Source: Cloacibacterium sp. TD35
GTDB lineage: Bacteria; Bacteroidota; Bacteroidia; Flavobacteriales; Weeksellaceae
Reading direction: 5' to 3'
DNA: 64,000 bases
Assembly (NCBI RefSeq): GCF_028864635.1
Contig: NZ_CP104850.1
Span: 750,001-814,000, forward strand
Each line of letters opens with the position of its first letter. Position 1 is the stretch's first letter. The notes under the pieces were generated by a model. It saw only the letters and a program-made list of their open reading frames with translations, was not told where the DNA came from and ran no database searches. Of the stretch, positions 51,853-60,938 are shown piece after piece. The translations under genes were made by a program, and so were the position numbers.

Positions 51853-51884
51853 AAGGATTTCAAAATTTTGAAATCCTTTTTTAT
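51853..51884. terminator. Bidirectional terminator
   Basis: AAAAGGATTTCAAAATTTTGAAATCCTTTT, a near-perfect palindrome between the YkuD-type gene and the convergent TonB receptor gene. Confidence 0.85.
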
Positions 51885-51888
51885 TTGT

Positions 51889-54270
51889 TTAAAAATTTAC
51901 ATCAAATCCCACATAAAAATTGGCAGGCATGATGGGCGCATAAACCATTCCTCCGTCAAAATAATTCCCGAAAGGATTTTGTGCATCTACAATCGGATTT
52001 TTTTGTCGAGTTCCAGTCAGGTTTTCGCCACCGAAATACGCTCTGATGTTTTTATTGAAATTGTGAGCAATTTGAGCGTTCCAAGTCATATAAGCATCAG
52101 AAAATTCTGGTAACTGTAAATGGGTTGGATTAGAAGCGGTATTCGGAATTCTCTGTTTCCCTACGTATTGAACGGTTGTATCAAAGGTCCAAAAAGCATC
52201 TTTTCCTTCTTTTTTAGTGCTATAAGCTGCATTAAAAAATCCCCTGTTTTTCGCCATGAAAGGAATTTCTTTTCTTCCGCTAGCAAAATCTGCTTGTACA
52301 TCATAATACTTGTACGCTACTCTGAAATCTAGATTTTTTGCCACGCTAAAGTCTAATTGTGTTTGAAGTGAATTGGCAAATGATTTTCCGTCTAAATTAT
52401 AGAAAACGATTTTCTGTGGATTTTCTAAATCTACTAAAACTTGATTTTGGAAATCTGTTCTGAAGAAATCTGTAATCCAACTTGCTTTTTTGCCAAAAAG
52501 TTTGAAATCTTGTTGTAGGCTTGCTCCATAATTCCAAGCGATTTCTGGTTTTAGACCGTATGTTTTCCCTCCGTTTTGTGAAATTTCTACACTTCTGTTT
52601 GATGCAAAAAACTGTTGGTTTTCTGCAAAAATATTGGCTGTTCTAAAGCCTTTTCCAGCAGAAAGTCTCAAAATGGTTTTTGGCGAAAAGTCATATTTGA
52701 AATTAATTCTCGGCGTGAATTGAGTTCCTGCTAAATTGTGAAAATCTACACGCGAACCCGCTACCAAAGTGTATTTAAGCCCTGTTAAAGTATATTCAAA
52801 AAACAACCCAGGAACGGTTTCTGTTCTTTGGAAATTTTGAGCTAAATAATCTTCATTATAATCATCATATAAAAAACTTGCTCCAGTTTTATATTTATGA
52901 TTGGTATTCCCAAAAATAGATTCAAAAATTAAGTTAGAATAATAGGTTTTCTGTTCTCCAAAATAATTTCTAAGACCAAAAAAGCTGTTTTGTTTATGAT
53001 ACGTAAATTGGTTCATCAAACCGATGCTTTGGTAAGGTTTTCCTTTGAAAATATAACCGGTCTTGTTCCAAACTTGAAAACGATTGATGTCAATATTTAC
53101 GCCATATTTATTCTGTGAAATTTGCGGGAGTTTTTCATCAAAACCAACTTGTCCTGCAATTCTTTTGTCTACTAAATATTGAATCCCAAAATGTGAACCA
53201 AAACCGGAGTTTTCTAAATCATTGTAATCCAATAAATAGGCTGCATTGATTTGATTTCCTTTTGGTCTGTCAAGGAAGGTGTCATTGTTATCATCCATTT
53301 CGCCCACGGTTGCATTTCCGTGCAGTAAAATAGATTGTCCCCATTTTTCATTTAGTTTAGAAGTAGAAACAATGTTCGCTTCGTATCTTCCATTAAAATC
53401 TGCAAAAAGATTCACAGAATTTTCTGGTTCTTTATTGAATTTTACAAATTCTGTATTGATTTGTCCTGTAATGCTTTCGTAACCATTTACTACGGTGCTT
53501 CCTCCTTTTGTTAATTGAATTCCTGAAATCCAACGACCGGGAATGAAGTTTAAACCATAGGCAGAAGCCAATCCTCTGATTTCTGGTAAAAGTTCTTTGG
53601 TGAGAGCGGTGTATTTTTGGTCTAAACCAAGCATTTTCAATTGTTTGGTTCCAGTAATAGCGTTAGAAAAAGAAACGTCTACTGTTGCATTGGTTTCAAA
53701 ACTTTCAGAAAGATTACAACACGCTGCTTTCAATAATTCTTTTGAATTAATATTGAAAACCAAACCCGCTTCTTTTTTATTGAGAGTAGTTGCTTCTTGA
53801 TATTTGGTAAGTTTTACACCTTCTATGGTTTTCTCTTTTTCGGTGTGTTGAGAATGGTCTTCAGTATGTTCTTCGGAATGACTTTCAGAAGATTCTGTAT
53901 GTTCAGAATTTTTAGCAGCGATAGCCTCTTCGAAACTAGCGGCTCTATCATAATGACAGCATTCTGGTAAAGCAGTGTATGTATCTTCGTCTGTTTTATA
54001 TTTTTCGTTGTCGTGGCCTACATCTGCAATGTTTTTCAGAAGTTTATCCAAAGAAATTTTAGAAATGTCAAATTCCACTTCTAAGGTTTGTGTTTCTGGC
54101 GACCAAGTTGCGGTTTTGGCACCAGATTTTAGTGCCGTTTTTTCTATTCTAGCTTTACACATTCCACATTCACCTTTTACTAAAGCTTTTTCTTTGGTGA
54201 TTTGTGAAAAGGTAATTTGAAATACGAATAAAAGGAGTAAAGTCAGAAGACTTTTCTGTATATTTTTCAT
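51889..54270 (-). CDS. Copper-type TonB-dependent receptor with N-terminal HMA-like domain
   Basis: A 793-residue outer-membrane receptor. After the signal peptide (about residue 23) comes an HMA-like domain with metal motif C35-G-M-C38 (GECGMCKARIEKTALKSG). Next are a CC pair (LPECCHYD), a His/Glu-rich linker (HTESSESHSEEHTEDHSQH) and a second CC pair (KAACCNLSESFETN) at the start of the plug. The barrel ends AYFGGENLTGTRQ and FYVGFDVNF. The metal motifs suggest sensing or uptake of copper or a similar ion; the direction of function is inferred. I use the ATG at 54270; an in-frame start at 54321 adds residues before the signal peptide. Operon with the Cys-rich gene upstream. Confidence 0.85.
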   Translation of the reverse strand: MKNIQKSLLTLLLLFVFQITFSQITKEKALVKGECGMCKARIEKTALKSGAKTATWSPETQTLEVEFDISKISLDKLLKNIADVGHDNEKYKTDEDTYTALPECCHYDRAASFEEAIAAKNSEHTESSESHSEEHTEDHSQHTEKEKTIEGVKLTKYQEATTLNKKEAGLVFNINSKELLKAACCNLSESFETNATVDVSFSNAITGTKQLKMLGLDQKYTALTKELLPEIRGLASAYGLNFIPGRWISGIQLTKGGSTVVNGYESITGQINTEFVKFNKEPENSVNLFADFNGRYEANIVSTSKLNEKWGQSILLHGNATVGEMDDNNDTFLDRPKGNQINAAYLLDYNDLENSGFGSHFGIQYLVDKRIAGQVGFDEKLPQISQNKYGVNIDINRFQVWNKTGYIFKGKPYQSIGLMNQFTYHKQNSFFGLRNYFGEQKTYYSNLIFESIFGNTNHKYKTGASFLYDDYNEDYLAQNFQRTETVPGLFFEYTLTGLKYTLVAGSRVDFHNLAGTQFTPRINFKYDFSPKTILRLSAGKGFRTANIFAENQQFFASNRSVEISQNGGKTYGLKPEIAWNYGASLQQDFKLFGKKASWITDFFRTDFQNQVLVDLENPQKIVFYNLDGKSFANSLQTQLDFSVAKNLDFRVAYKYYDVQADFASGRKEIPFMAKNRGFFNAAYSTKKEGKDAFWTFDTTVQYVGKQRIPNTASNPTHLQLPEFSDAYMTWNAQIAHNFNKNIRAYFGGENLTGTRQKNPIVDAQNPFGNYFDGGMVYAPIMPANFYVGFDVNF

Positions 54271-54343
54271 TTTTAATAAGTTAAATAAATTTTGTTGAAA
54301 TAATTTTTCAGAATAAGCCACAGTTATGGCTGTAAAATTTTAT

Positions 54344-54715
54344 TTAACCTATTTTAGGCGGTTGCCATATCGCAATAGAAAGTTGAGATAAATAAGGGGC
54401 TAAGTAGAAATTTTCTACCTTATTAGAAATAGCGTGCGAAGAAATTTCGCCCAAAGATTTATCCGTTTCTTCGCCAATGAACACTACGCTTAGTGAACAA
54501 GAGTTACATTTTGCACAATTGCTATTGCATGATTGTGATTTTTGGGAAGTGTCATGACACGGAGCCGATTTTTTCGATGAACTACAGCAGTCTTTATCTG
54601 ATTTTTCTGTAGTGCAACAAGCTGTTTCTGTATTTTGGGCAAAGAGCATTTGATTAGGAACGATAAACATTCCCAATGCGAAAATCATTACAATTATTTT
54701 TAAATGCTTTGCCAT
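54344..54715 (-). CDS. Small Cys-rich exported protein
   Basis: A 123-residue exported protein with a signal peptide (PNQMLFAQ). The mature half holds nine Cys in about 50 residues, including ACC, DCC and NCAKCNSC, and one conserved-looking end, SIAIWQPPKIG. This composition and its place just upstream of a copper-type TonB receptor suggest a metal-binding or chaperone role, but no family is recognised with confidence. ATG at 54715 is preferred because it gives the signal peptide; an in-frame start at 54775 lies within the promoter. Confidence 0.7.
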   Translation of the reverse strand: MAKHLKIIVMIFALGMFIVPNQMLFAQNTETACCTTEKSDKDCCSSSKKSAPCHDTSQKSQSCNSNCAKCNSCSLSVVFIGEETDKSLGEISSHAISNKVENFYLAPYLSQLSIAIWQPPKIG

Positions 54716-54723
54716 TTCAGGAG

Positions 54724-54750
54724 CAAAATTATAAAAAAAAACTTTGCCAA
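54724..54750 (-). promoter_or_regulatory. Promoter of the Cys-rich/copper receptor operon
   Basis: On the minus strand, TTG (54748-54750), a 16-base spacer and TAATTTTG (54724-54731), just upstream of the ATG at 54715. Confidence 0.6.
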
Positions 54751-54793
54751 AATACATTTGTTGAGTTTTTGACAAAGTTTAACTTTTTTGTGA

Positions 54794-55621
54794 TTAATTT
54801 TTTTCCAGTGGATTATTGTTGGCTTTCGCTTCTTCTTTCAGCCTTTCTTCCATCATTTTTCTTCTCTCAGCTTCATTTTGTGGATTTTGGTTTCCTCCCA
54901 TTCTCATCCCGAAACCGCCACCGCCGCCTTGATTTTGGAAAAATGACATTGGGTCTTTAGAAAATTTTTCTTGCTGTTTTAAGAATTCGCTTCTTTTCAC
55001 TTTAATATTATTGCCAAATCTACTTTCGAAGTCAGGGAGTTCAGCAATTTTTTTGGTTTCTTTTAAGTCAAAAGAATAATCTCCATTTTCGTCTTCTATT
55101 TTTACGATTAATCCTGGCAGTCCAGAAAATTTATAAGGCCCATCTATAAAAGGAAGGTCTTGTGTAAACCAAGCAAACCATTTTCTACCCGCAAAAGTAG
55201 TTTCTGCTTTTTGAGTTTCGTATTCACCGATTTTTACGGTTTCGGGTAAGATTTTCCAATTAAATGTTCTGTCTTCATCATACCAATATTGGTCTCTAGC
55301 GATTCTGTCTTTGTAAGTAATGGTTTTGGTAGCGTGATTTTTTTCGATGGAATAATTGATAGCAGTTCTGAATTGCTCCATAGAATTTCTGTCAAAATTG
55401 AAATTTCTGGTTTCCATCGCTTTACGAATGGTAGAATCTCTTTTCATTCTTTTTTCGCCATAGAAAATAGATTTTTCTTTAGAGATATCTAAGTATGCAT
55501 TTTCTATTTTAGGAGCTGCGGTAGAATCTGTCTTCATAGAAACTTGATATACAAAACGAGTATTTTGTGAAAAACTGAGTGCTGAAATGAGTCCTAAAAA
55601 TAATATTCCTATTTTTTTCAT
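54794..55621 (-). CDS. GLPGLI-family exported protein
   Basis: A 275-residue exported protein with a signal peptide (LISALSFSQ). The diagnostic motif is in YKFSGLPGLIVKIED (about residues 165-178). Other typical segments are KIENAYLDISKEKSIFYGE and AETTFAGRKWFAWFTQDLP. The C-terminus is unusually rich in Gly, Gln, Glu and Arg (GGGGGFGMRMGG). Function is unknown; the family is common in Flavobacteria, often next to TonB-dependent receptors, as here. A minus-strand TAACTTTG element (55656-55663) lies about 35 bases upstream. Confidence 0.9.
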   Translation of the reverse strand: MKKIGILFLGLISALSFSQNTRFVYQVSMKTDSTAAPKIENAYLDISKEKSIFYGEKRMKRDSTIRKAMETRNFNFDRNSMEQFRTAINYSIEKNHATKTITYKDRIARDQYWYDEDRTFNWKILPETVKIGEYETQKAETTFAGRKWFAWFTQDLPFIDGPYKFSGLPGLIVKIEDENGDYSFDLKETKKIAELPDFESRFGNNIKVKRSEFLKQQEKFSKDPMSFFQNQGGGGGFGMRMGGNQNPQNEAERRKMMEERLKEEAKANNNPLEKN

Positions 55622-55705
55622 GTATAAATTTTCTTTTTTGATGATAAAATTTTCCCAAAGTTAAAATTTATCTATGAAATTCATAGACAAATATTTCGCA
55701 ACAAA

Positions 55706-55736
55706 TTTGATATTGATTTGAAATGTAGTATTTTTG
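55706..55736 (+). promoter_or_regulatory. Promoter of the suf operon
   Basis: TTTG (55706-55709), a 19-base spacer and TATTTTTG (55729-55736), an almost ideal match to the Flavobacteria consensus, 28 bases before sufA. No Fur- or IscR-like operator is obvious. Confidence 0.7.
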
Positions 55737-55764
55737 CAATCTAAAATCATTCTAAATAAAAATA

Positions 55765-56094
55765 ATGATTAAAGTATCAGATTTAGCAAAAGAAAAAGCA
55801 TCTCAATTAATGAAAGAAGATGGCTTCAACCCAGAAACTGACTATATTAGAGTTGGGGTAAAGAGTGGAGGCTGTTCTGGATTAGAGTATGTTTTGAAGT
55901 TCGACAAAGAAAAAACAGAAGCTGACCAAGTTTTTGAAGACAATGGGGTAAAGATTATTGTAGATAAAAAATCATTCTTATACCTTGTTGGGACCACTTT
56001 AGAATATTCTGGTGGTTTGAATGGAAAGGGTTTCGTTTTTAATAATCCAAACGCTGCAAGAACTTGTGGCTGTGGGGAATCATTTAGTTTATAA
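55765..56094 (+). CDS. sufA: A-type Fe-S cluster carrier (SufA/IscA family)
   Basis: A 109-residue scaffold/carrier protein. The three cluster-binding Cys are C37 in SGGCSGLEY and C101/C103 in CGCGESF. It accepts clusters from SufBCD and passes them to apo-proteins. It is the first gene of the suf operon, 2 bases before sufB. Confidence 0.93.
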   Translation: MIKVSDLAKEKASQLMKEDGFNPETDYIRVGVKSGGCSGLEYVLKFDKEKTEADQVFEDNGVKIIVDKKSFLYLVGTTLEYSGGLNGKGFVFNNPNAARTCGCGESFSL

Positions 56095-56096
56095 GT

Positions 56097-57545
56097 ATGG
56101 CAAAATATACAGAAGATGATTTGAGGGAAGACCTCAAAACCAAAGAATACGAAGCTGGTTTTTATACAGATATTGAGTACGAAGATTTTCCAACGGGATT
56201 GTCTGAAGAAATTGTGCGCATGATATCTGCAAAGAAAAATGAGCCAAGTTGGATGACCGAATGGCGTTTAGAATCTTTCAGGATTTGGCAAAAAATGGAA
56301 GAGCCAGATTGGGCAAATATTCAATATGAAAAACCAAATTTTCAGGCGATTAAATATTACGCTGCTCCAAAAGTAAAACCAGAATTGGAAAGCTTAGACG
56401 AGGTAGACCCAGAATTACTGAAAACTTTCGAAAAGTTGGGAATCAATATCGAAGAACAAAAGCGTTTAGCTGGAGTTGCAGTAGATATTGTAATGGATTC
56501 GGTTTCTGTGAAAACTACTTTTCAAGCAACTTTGAAAGAAAAAGGAATTATTTTCTGCTCTATTTCTGAAGCGATTAAAGAGTATCCTGAGTTGGTTCAA
56601 AAATATATTGGTAAAGTCGTTCCTAGAGGTGATAATTTCTATGCAGCTTTAAATTCTGCTGTTTTTTCAGACGGAAGTTTCTGCTACATTCCAAAAGGTG
56701 TAAAATGTCCGATGGAACTTTCTACTTATTTCAGAATTAATCAGGCAGGAACTGGTCAGTTTGAGAGAACTTTGGTAATTGCCGATGAAGGAAGTTACGT
56801 TTCTTATCTGGAAGGTTGTACCGCTCCAGCAAGAGATGAAAACCAATTGCATGCTGCAGTGGTAGAATTAATCGCGATGGACAATGCAGAAATTAAATAT
56901 TCTACCGTACAAAACTGGTTCCCAGGAGACGAAAATGGAAAAGGTGGAGTTTATAACTTTGTAACGAAGAGAGGTTTATGCGAGAAAAATGCTAAAATTT
57001 CTTGGACTCAAGTAGAAACAGGCTCTGCCGTAACGTGGAAATATCCTTCTTGTATTTTGAAAGGTGATAATTCTGTGGGCGAATTTTATTCGATAGCAGT
57101 GACTAATAATCACCAATATGCAGATACAGGAACCAAGATGATTCACATTGGTAAAAACACCAAATCTACGATTATTTCTAAAGGCATTTCGGCAGGAAAA
57201 TCGAACAACTCTTATCGTGGTTTGGTTAAAGTAATGCCTTCTGCTAAAGGTGCGAGAAACTTCTCTCAGTGTGATTCTCTTTTAATGGGAAATGAATGTG
57301 GGGCGCACACTTTTCCATACATCGAAATCAAAGATCCTTCTGCACAGTTAGAACACGAAGCTACGACTTCTAAAATTGGTGAAGACCAAATTTTCTACTG
57401 TAACCAAAGAGGTATCGATACAGAAAAGGCAATTGCACTAATTGTAAATGGTTTCAGTAAAGAAGTTCTAAATAAATTGCCAATGGAATTTGCGATTGAA
57501 GCACAGAAATTATTAGAAATTTCATTAGAAGGTTCTGTAGGATAA
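56097..57545 (+). CDS. sufB: Fe-S cluster assembly protein SufB
   Basis: A 482-residue core scaffold of the SufBC2D complex. It has the SufB markers [60 protein letters not shown] and [20 protein letters not shown]. The C-terminal end [13 protein letters not shown] and Cys residues at SQCDSLLMG are conserved. Length matches SufB rather than SufD. It is 24 bases before sufC. Confidence 0.95.
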   Translation: MAKYTEDDLREDLKTKEYEAGFYTDIEYEDFPTGLSEEIVRMISAKKNEPSWMTEWRLESFRIWQKMEEPDWANIQYEKPNFQAIKYYAAPKVKPELESLDEVDPELLKTFEKLGINIEEQKRLAGVAVDIVMDSVSVKTTFQATLKEKGIIFCSISEAIKEYPELVQKYIGKVVPRGDNFYAALNSAVFSDGSFCYIPKGVKCPMELSTYFRINQAGTGQFERTLVIADEGSYVSYLEGCTAPARDENQLHAAVVELIAMDNAEIKYSTVQNWFPGDENGKGGVYNFVTKRGLCEKNAKISWTQVETGSAVTWKYPSCILKGDNSVGEFYSIAVTNNHQYADTGTKMIHIGKNTKSTIISKGISAGKSNNSYRGLVKVMPSAKGARNFSQCDSLLMGNECGAHTFPYIEIKDPSAQLEHEATTSKIGEDQIFYCNQRGIDTEKAIALIVNGFSKEVLNKLPMEFAIEAQKLLEISLEGSVG

Positions 57546-57569
57546 TTTTTAAATAAGAAAATATACAAA

Positions 57570-58313
57570 ATGTTAAAAATAAATAACTTACACGCCAAAA
57601 TTGAAGACGGCGTAGAAATTCTGAAAGGAATTAATTTAGAAATAAAACCAGGCGAAGTTCATGCAATTATGGGTCCGAATGGTGCTGGTAAATCTACCCT
57701 TTCTTCTGTAATTGCAGGAAAAGAAGATTACGAAGTAACCGATGGAGAAATTCTTTTCGAAGGAGAAAATATCATAGAAGACGCTCCTGAAGAAAGAGCG
57801 CACAAAGGAATTTTCCTTTCTTTCCAATATCCAGTTGAAATTCCGGGAGTTACGGTGACTAATTTCATCAAAGCAGCACTTAACGAAACCAGAAAAGCAA
57901 ATGGTTTAGAGGATATGCCTGCTAAAGAAATGTTGGCCTTAGTTCGTGAAAAATCAGAATTATTAGGAATCAAAAAAGACTTCCTTTCTCGTTCGCTTAA
58001 TGAAGGTTTCTCTGGTGGTGAAAAGAAAAGAAATGAAATCTTCCAAATGATGATGCTTAATCCTAAATTGGCTATTCTAGACGAAACAGATTCAGGTTTG
58101 GATATTGACGCGTTAAGAATCGTAGCTGATGGTGTAAATGCTTTCAAAAATGAAGGAAATGCAGTGCTGTTAATTACTCACTACCAAAGATTATTAAACT
58201 ACATTCAGCCAGATTTTGTACACGTTTTAGCAGATGGTAAAATCATTAAAACGGGGGATAAATCTTTGGCATTAGAACTCGAAGAAAAAGGATACGATTG
58301 GCTCGTAAAATAA
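57570..58313 (+). CDS. sufC: Fe-S cluster assembly ATPase SufC
   Basis: A 247-residue ABC-type ATPase that drives cluster assembly on SufBD. Walker A is GPNGAGKST (residues 35-43); the ABC signature is GFSGGEKKRNEI; Walker B is LAILDETDSGLD; a later H-loop is LLITHYQRLL. It is soluble and has no membrane domain, as expected. Confidence 0.96.
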   Translation: MLKINNLHAKIEDGVEILKGINLEIKPGEVHAIMGPNGAGKSTLSSVIAGKEDYEVTDGEILFEGENIIEDAPEERAHKGIFLSFQYPVEIPGVTVTNFIKAALNETRKANGLEDMPAKEMLALVREKSELLGIKKDFLSRSLNEGFSGGEKKRNEIFQMMMLNPKLAILDETDSGLDIDALRIVADGVNAFKNEGNAVLLITHYQRLLNYIQPDFVHVLADGKIIKTGDKSLALELEEKGYDWLVK

Positions 58314-58331
58314 TGAAAATTGTAAATTAAA

Positions 58332-59624
58332 ATGAGTTTATTCGAACAAGTAGAACTTCAAAAACCTTCACTTTCTGGGAGCAAACTTCAGGCTTTAGAA
58401 CAATTCTTGAGCAAAGGTTTTCCGACCAAAAAAGACGAAGAATATAAATATACCCATCTGAAGGAAATTGTAGAAAAAGATTACAATTTTTCTGCTTCAG
58501 AGCACCATTCTATTAGCAAAAAACAATTAGACGAGCTTCACTTAGGTGAAGAACATTTTGATTGGATTGTTTTTGTGAATGGAAAATTACATAAAGAATT
58601 ATCTAATATTTCTGTAGAAAATGCGGAGTTTTTAACATTGAATTATGCACTTTCTCATGAATCTTATTCAGCAATTATTAAAAATCATTTGAATACAATT
58701 GCTAATCAAGATTTAGCTTTTTGTAATTTAAATGAAGCACTTCATGAAAATGGTTTCTTCCTTCACGTTCCGAAAAATGTGGTGATAGAAAAGCCAATTC
58801 ATGTGTTCTATCTTTCTCAAAGTCAGGAACAGAACACTTTTTATAATACTAGAAATTTATTAGTAGTAGAAGAAGGTGCGAAAGTAGAAGTGATAGAGTC
58901 TCATCATAATTTTGATGAAACTTACGTGTTTACCAATTCTGTAACCGAAATTTTTGCAGGTAAAAATGCAAAAGCAGATTGGCATAAATTACAGAATGAT
59001 AGTGATACTTCTTATTTGGTAGATCACACTTTTGCAAAGCAAGAAAGAGATTCTTTGGCAACCGTAAATACATTTTCTTTCGGTGGAAAATTGGTGAGAA
59101 ATAATCTAGATTTCATTCATAACGGAGAAAACATCAACTCGTTTATGAACGGAATTACCATTATCGGTGGAGAGCAGTTGGTAGATCATCACACAGCGGT
59201 TCATCACAACCAACCGAATTGTGAATCTTATCAGAATTACAAAGGTGTTTTCAAAGATAAAGCTCACGGGGTTTTTAACGGGAAAGTTTTTGTAGATAAA
59301 ATTGCTCAAAAGACCAATGCTTATCAGCAAAATAATAATATTTTGTTAGACGAAGGCGCTACAATTGATACTAAACCTCAGTTAGAAATTTTTGCAGATG
59401 ATGTAAAATGTTCTCACGGTTGTACAGTTGGTCAGCTGAATGAAGATGCTCTATTTTATCTAAGAGCAAGAGGAATTTCTAAAAAAGAAGCGCAGGCTTT
59501 ATTATTGTACGCTTTTGCAAATGATGCGATGCAAAATATTGATATTGAGCCTTTAAAGTTGAAAATTTCTAAACTTTTAGCAGAAAAATTAGAAGTAGAG
59601 ATTGCTTTTGAGGATCTTGATTAG
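58332..59624 (+). CDS. sufD: Fe-S cluster assembly protein SufD
   Basis: A 430-residue partner of SufB in the SufBC2D scaffold. It shows the beta-helix core and the C-terminal motif KCSHGCTVGQLNEDALFYLRARG, with KEAQALLLYAFAND, typical of SufD. It is the last gene of the operon; sufS is not adjacent but lies about 12 kb away on the opposite strand. Confidence 0.95.
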   Translation: MSLFEQVELQKPSLSGSKLQALEQFLSKGFPTKKDEEYKYTHLKEIVEKDYNFSASEHHSISKKQLDELHLGEEHFDWIVFVNGKLHKELSNISVENAEFLTLNYALSHESYSAIIKNHLNTIANQDLAFCNLNEALHENGFFLHVPKNVVIEKPIHVFYLSQSQEQNTFYNTRNLLVVEEGAKVEVIESHHNFDETYVFTNSVTEIFAGKNAKADWHKLQNDSDTSYLVDHTFAKQERDSLATVNTFSFGGKLVRNNLDFIHNGENINSFMNGITIIGGEQLVDHHTAVHHNQPNCESYQNYKGVFKDKAHGVFNGKVFVDKIAQKTNAYQQNNNILLDEGATIDTKPQLEIFADDVKCSHGCTVGQLNEDALFYLRARGISKKEAQALLLYAFANDAMQNIDIEPLKLKISKLLAEKLEVEIAFEDLD

Positions 59625-59670
59625 AAATTTATATTTCTGACTTATTTTCAAAAATCTTATAATTAAAAAA

Positions 59671-59707
59671 CCAGAGGAAAAAACTGAAATTTCAGGCTTT
59701 CCTCTGG
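59671..59707 (-). terminator. Terminator of the M20 peptidase operon
   Basis: CCAGAGGAAA (59671-59680) pairs with TTTCCTCTGG (59698-59707); inner CTGAAATTTCAG adds a palindrome. On the minus strand it ends in TTTTTTAATT. Confidence 0.8.
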
Positions 59708-59732
59708 CGGATAATTAATTGGATTTTAAAGA

Positions 59733-60896
59733 TTATTTAAGGTAGTTTTCTACTAGTGCTACCCAATATCTAGCTCCAATTGGCAGCAACTCTTGATTAA
59801 AGATATATTTAGGATGGTGTACCATATAGCTATCACCATTTCCTACCATACAGTAAGTTCCTTGTTTTTTCTCTAACATAAATGCGAAATCTTCACTTCC
59901 CATGTAAGGATGAGCGTCTGTATAAACGTTTTCTTCGCCAAAAGTTTCTTTGGCAACGTTAGAAGCCCAGTGCGTTTCTTCGTCAGAGTTTACAAGAACA
60001 GTTCCAGGAATTCCTTCGCGAATTTCATAACCACAGTTAAACGCTTCAGCTTGTGCTTTGGTAATTTTTCTAATTTTATCTAGCACCATTACACGATCTT
60101 CAGGATCCATATTTCTAATACTTAAACGGAGAATGGCAGTCTGTGGAACGGCATTTCCTGCGATTCCTGATTGGAAAGCTCCTACATTTACTACAGAAGT
60201 ATGCCATGGAGAAAGATTTCTAGAAACGATAGTCTGAAGCGCCATTACTAAAGATGATCCGCAAACAATTGGGTCAATTCCTAATTCTGGCATAGAACCG
60301 TGGCTTCCTTTACCGGTTAATTCTATTTCCCAGTTGTCTACTGCAGCCATAAATTTCCCAGTATTGAAATAGAATTTTCCAAATTCTAATCCTGGCATAT
60401 TATGCATTCCGTAAACAGAATCTACAGGGAATTTTTCGAAAAGACCATCTGCAATCATTGCAGGAGCTCCTTCCATTGTTTCTTCTCCCGGTTGGAAGAA
60501 TAAACGAACGGTTCCGTTAAAATTCTTGGTTTCTGCTAAATATTTTGCAGCGCCCAAAAGCATAGTGGTGTGAGCATCATGACCGCAAAGGTGTGATTTG
60601 CCTTCTACTTTACTTTTATAAGATAAATCATTGTCTTCTACGATTGGTAGGGCGTCAAAATCTGCTCTTAGACCGATGGTTTTAGGACTGTCGCCAACCT
60701 TAAGAGATGCTACAATACCTGTTTTACCTACGCCTTCTACTATTTCCCAGTCACCAATTTCTTTCAGTTTTTCTACAATAAATTTTGCAGTTTCAGTTTC
60801 GCACATTGCCAATTCTGGCATTTGGTGCATATGATTCATCCATGATACTAGAGTATCTTTGGTGGTTTGTATTTTATCGAGAACTTCAGTGCTCAT
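59733..60896 (-). CDS. M20-family amidohydrolase (hippurate hydrolase/aminoacylase-like)
   Basis: A 387-residue cytoplasmic metallohydrolase that cleaves N-acyl amino acids or small peptides. Metal-binding motifs are HLCGHDAHTTML, FQPGEETMEG, GMHNMPGLEFG and GSEDFAF. The order and length fit the M20D subfamily. The natural substrate is unknown. It lies 42 bases after the MFS gene at the end of a four-gene minus-strand cluster, suggesting import and hydrolysis of an acylated compound. Confidence 0.9.
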   Translation of the reverse strand: MSTEVLDKIQTTKDTLVSWMNHMHQMPELAMCETETAKFIVEKLKEIGDWEIVEGVGKTGIVASLKVGDSPKTIGLRADFDALPIVEDNDLSYKSKVEGKSHLCGHDAHTTMLLGAAKYLAETKNFNGTVRLFFQPGEETMEGAPAMIADGLFEKFPVDSVYGMHNMPGLEFGKFYFNTGKFMAAVDNWEIELTGKGSHGSMPELGIDPIVCGSSLVMALQTIVSRNLSPWHTSVVNVGAFQSGIAGNAVPQTAILRLSIRNMDPEDRVMVLDKIRKITKAQAEAFNCGYEIREGIPGTVLVNSDEETHWASNVAKETFGEENVYTDAHPYMGSEDFAFMLEKKQGTYCMVGNGDSYMVHHPKYIFNQELLPIGARYWVALVENYLK

Positions 60897-60938
60897 AACT
60901 TTATATTTTTACTTTATTAGATTTTAATTTTCAAACTA

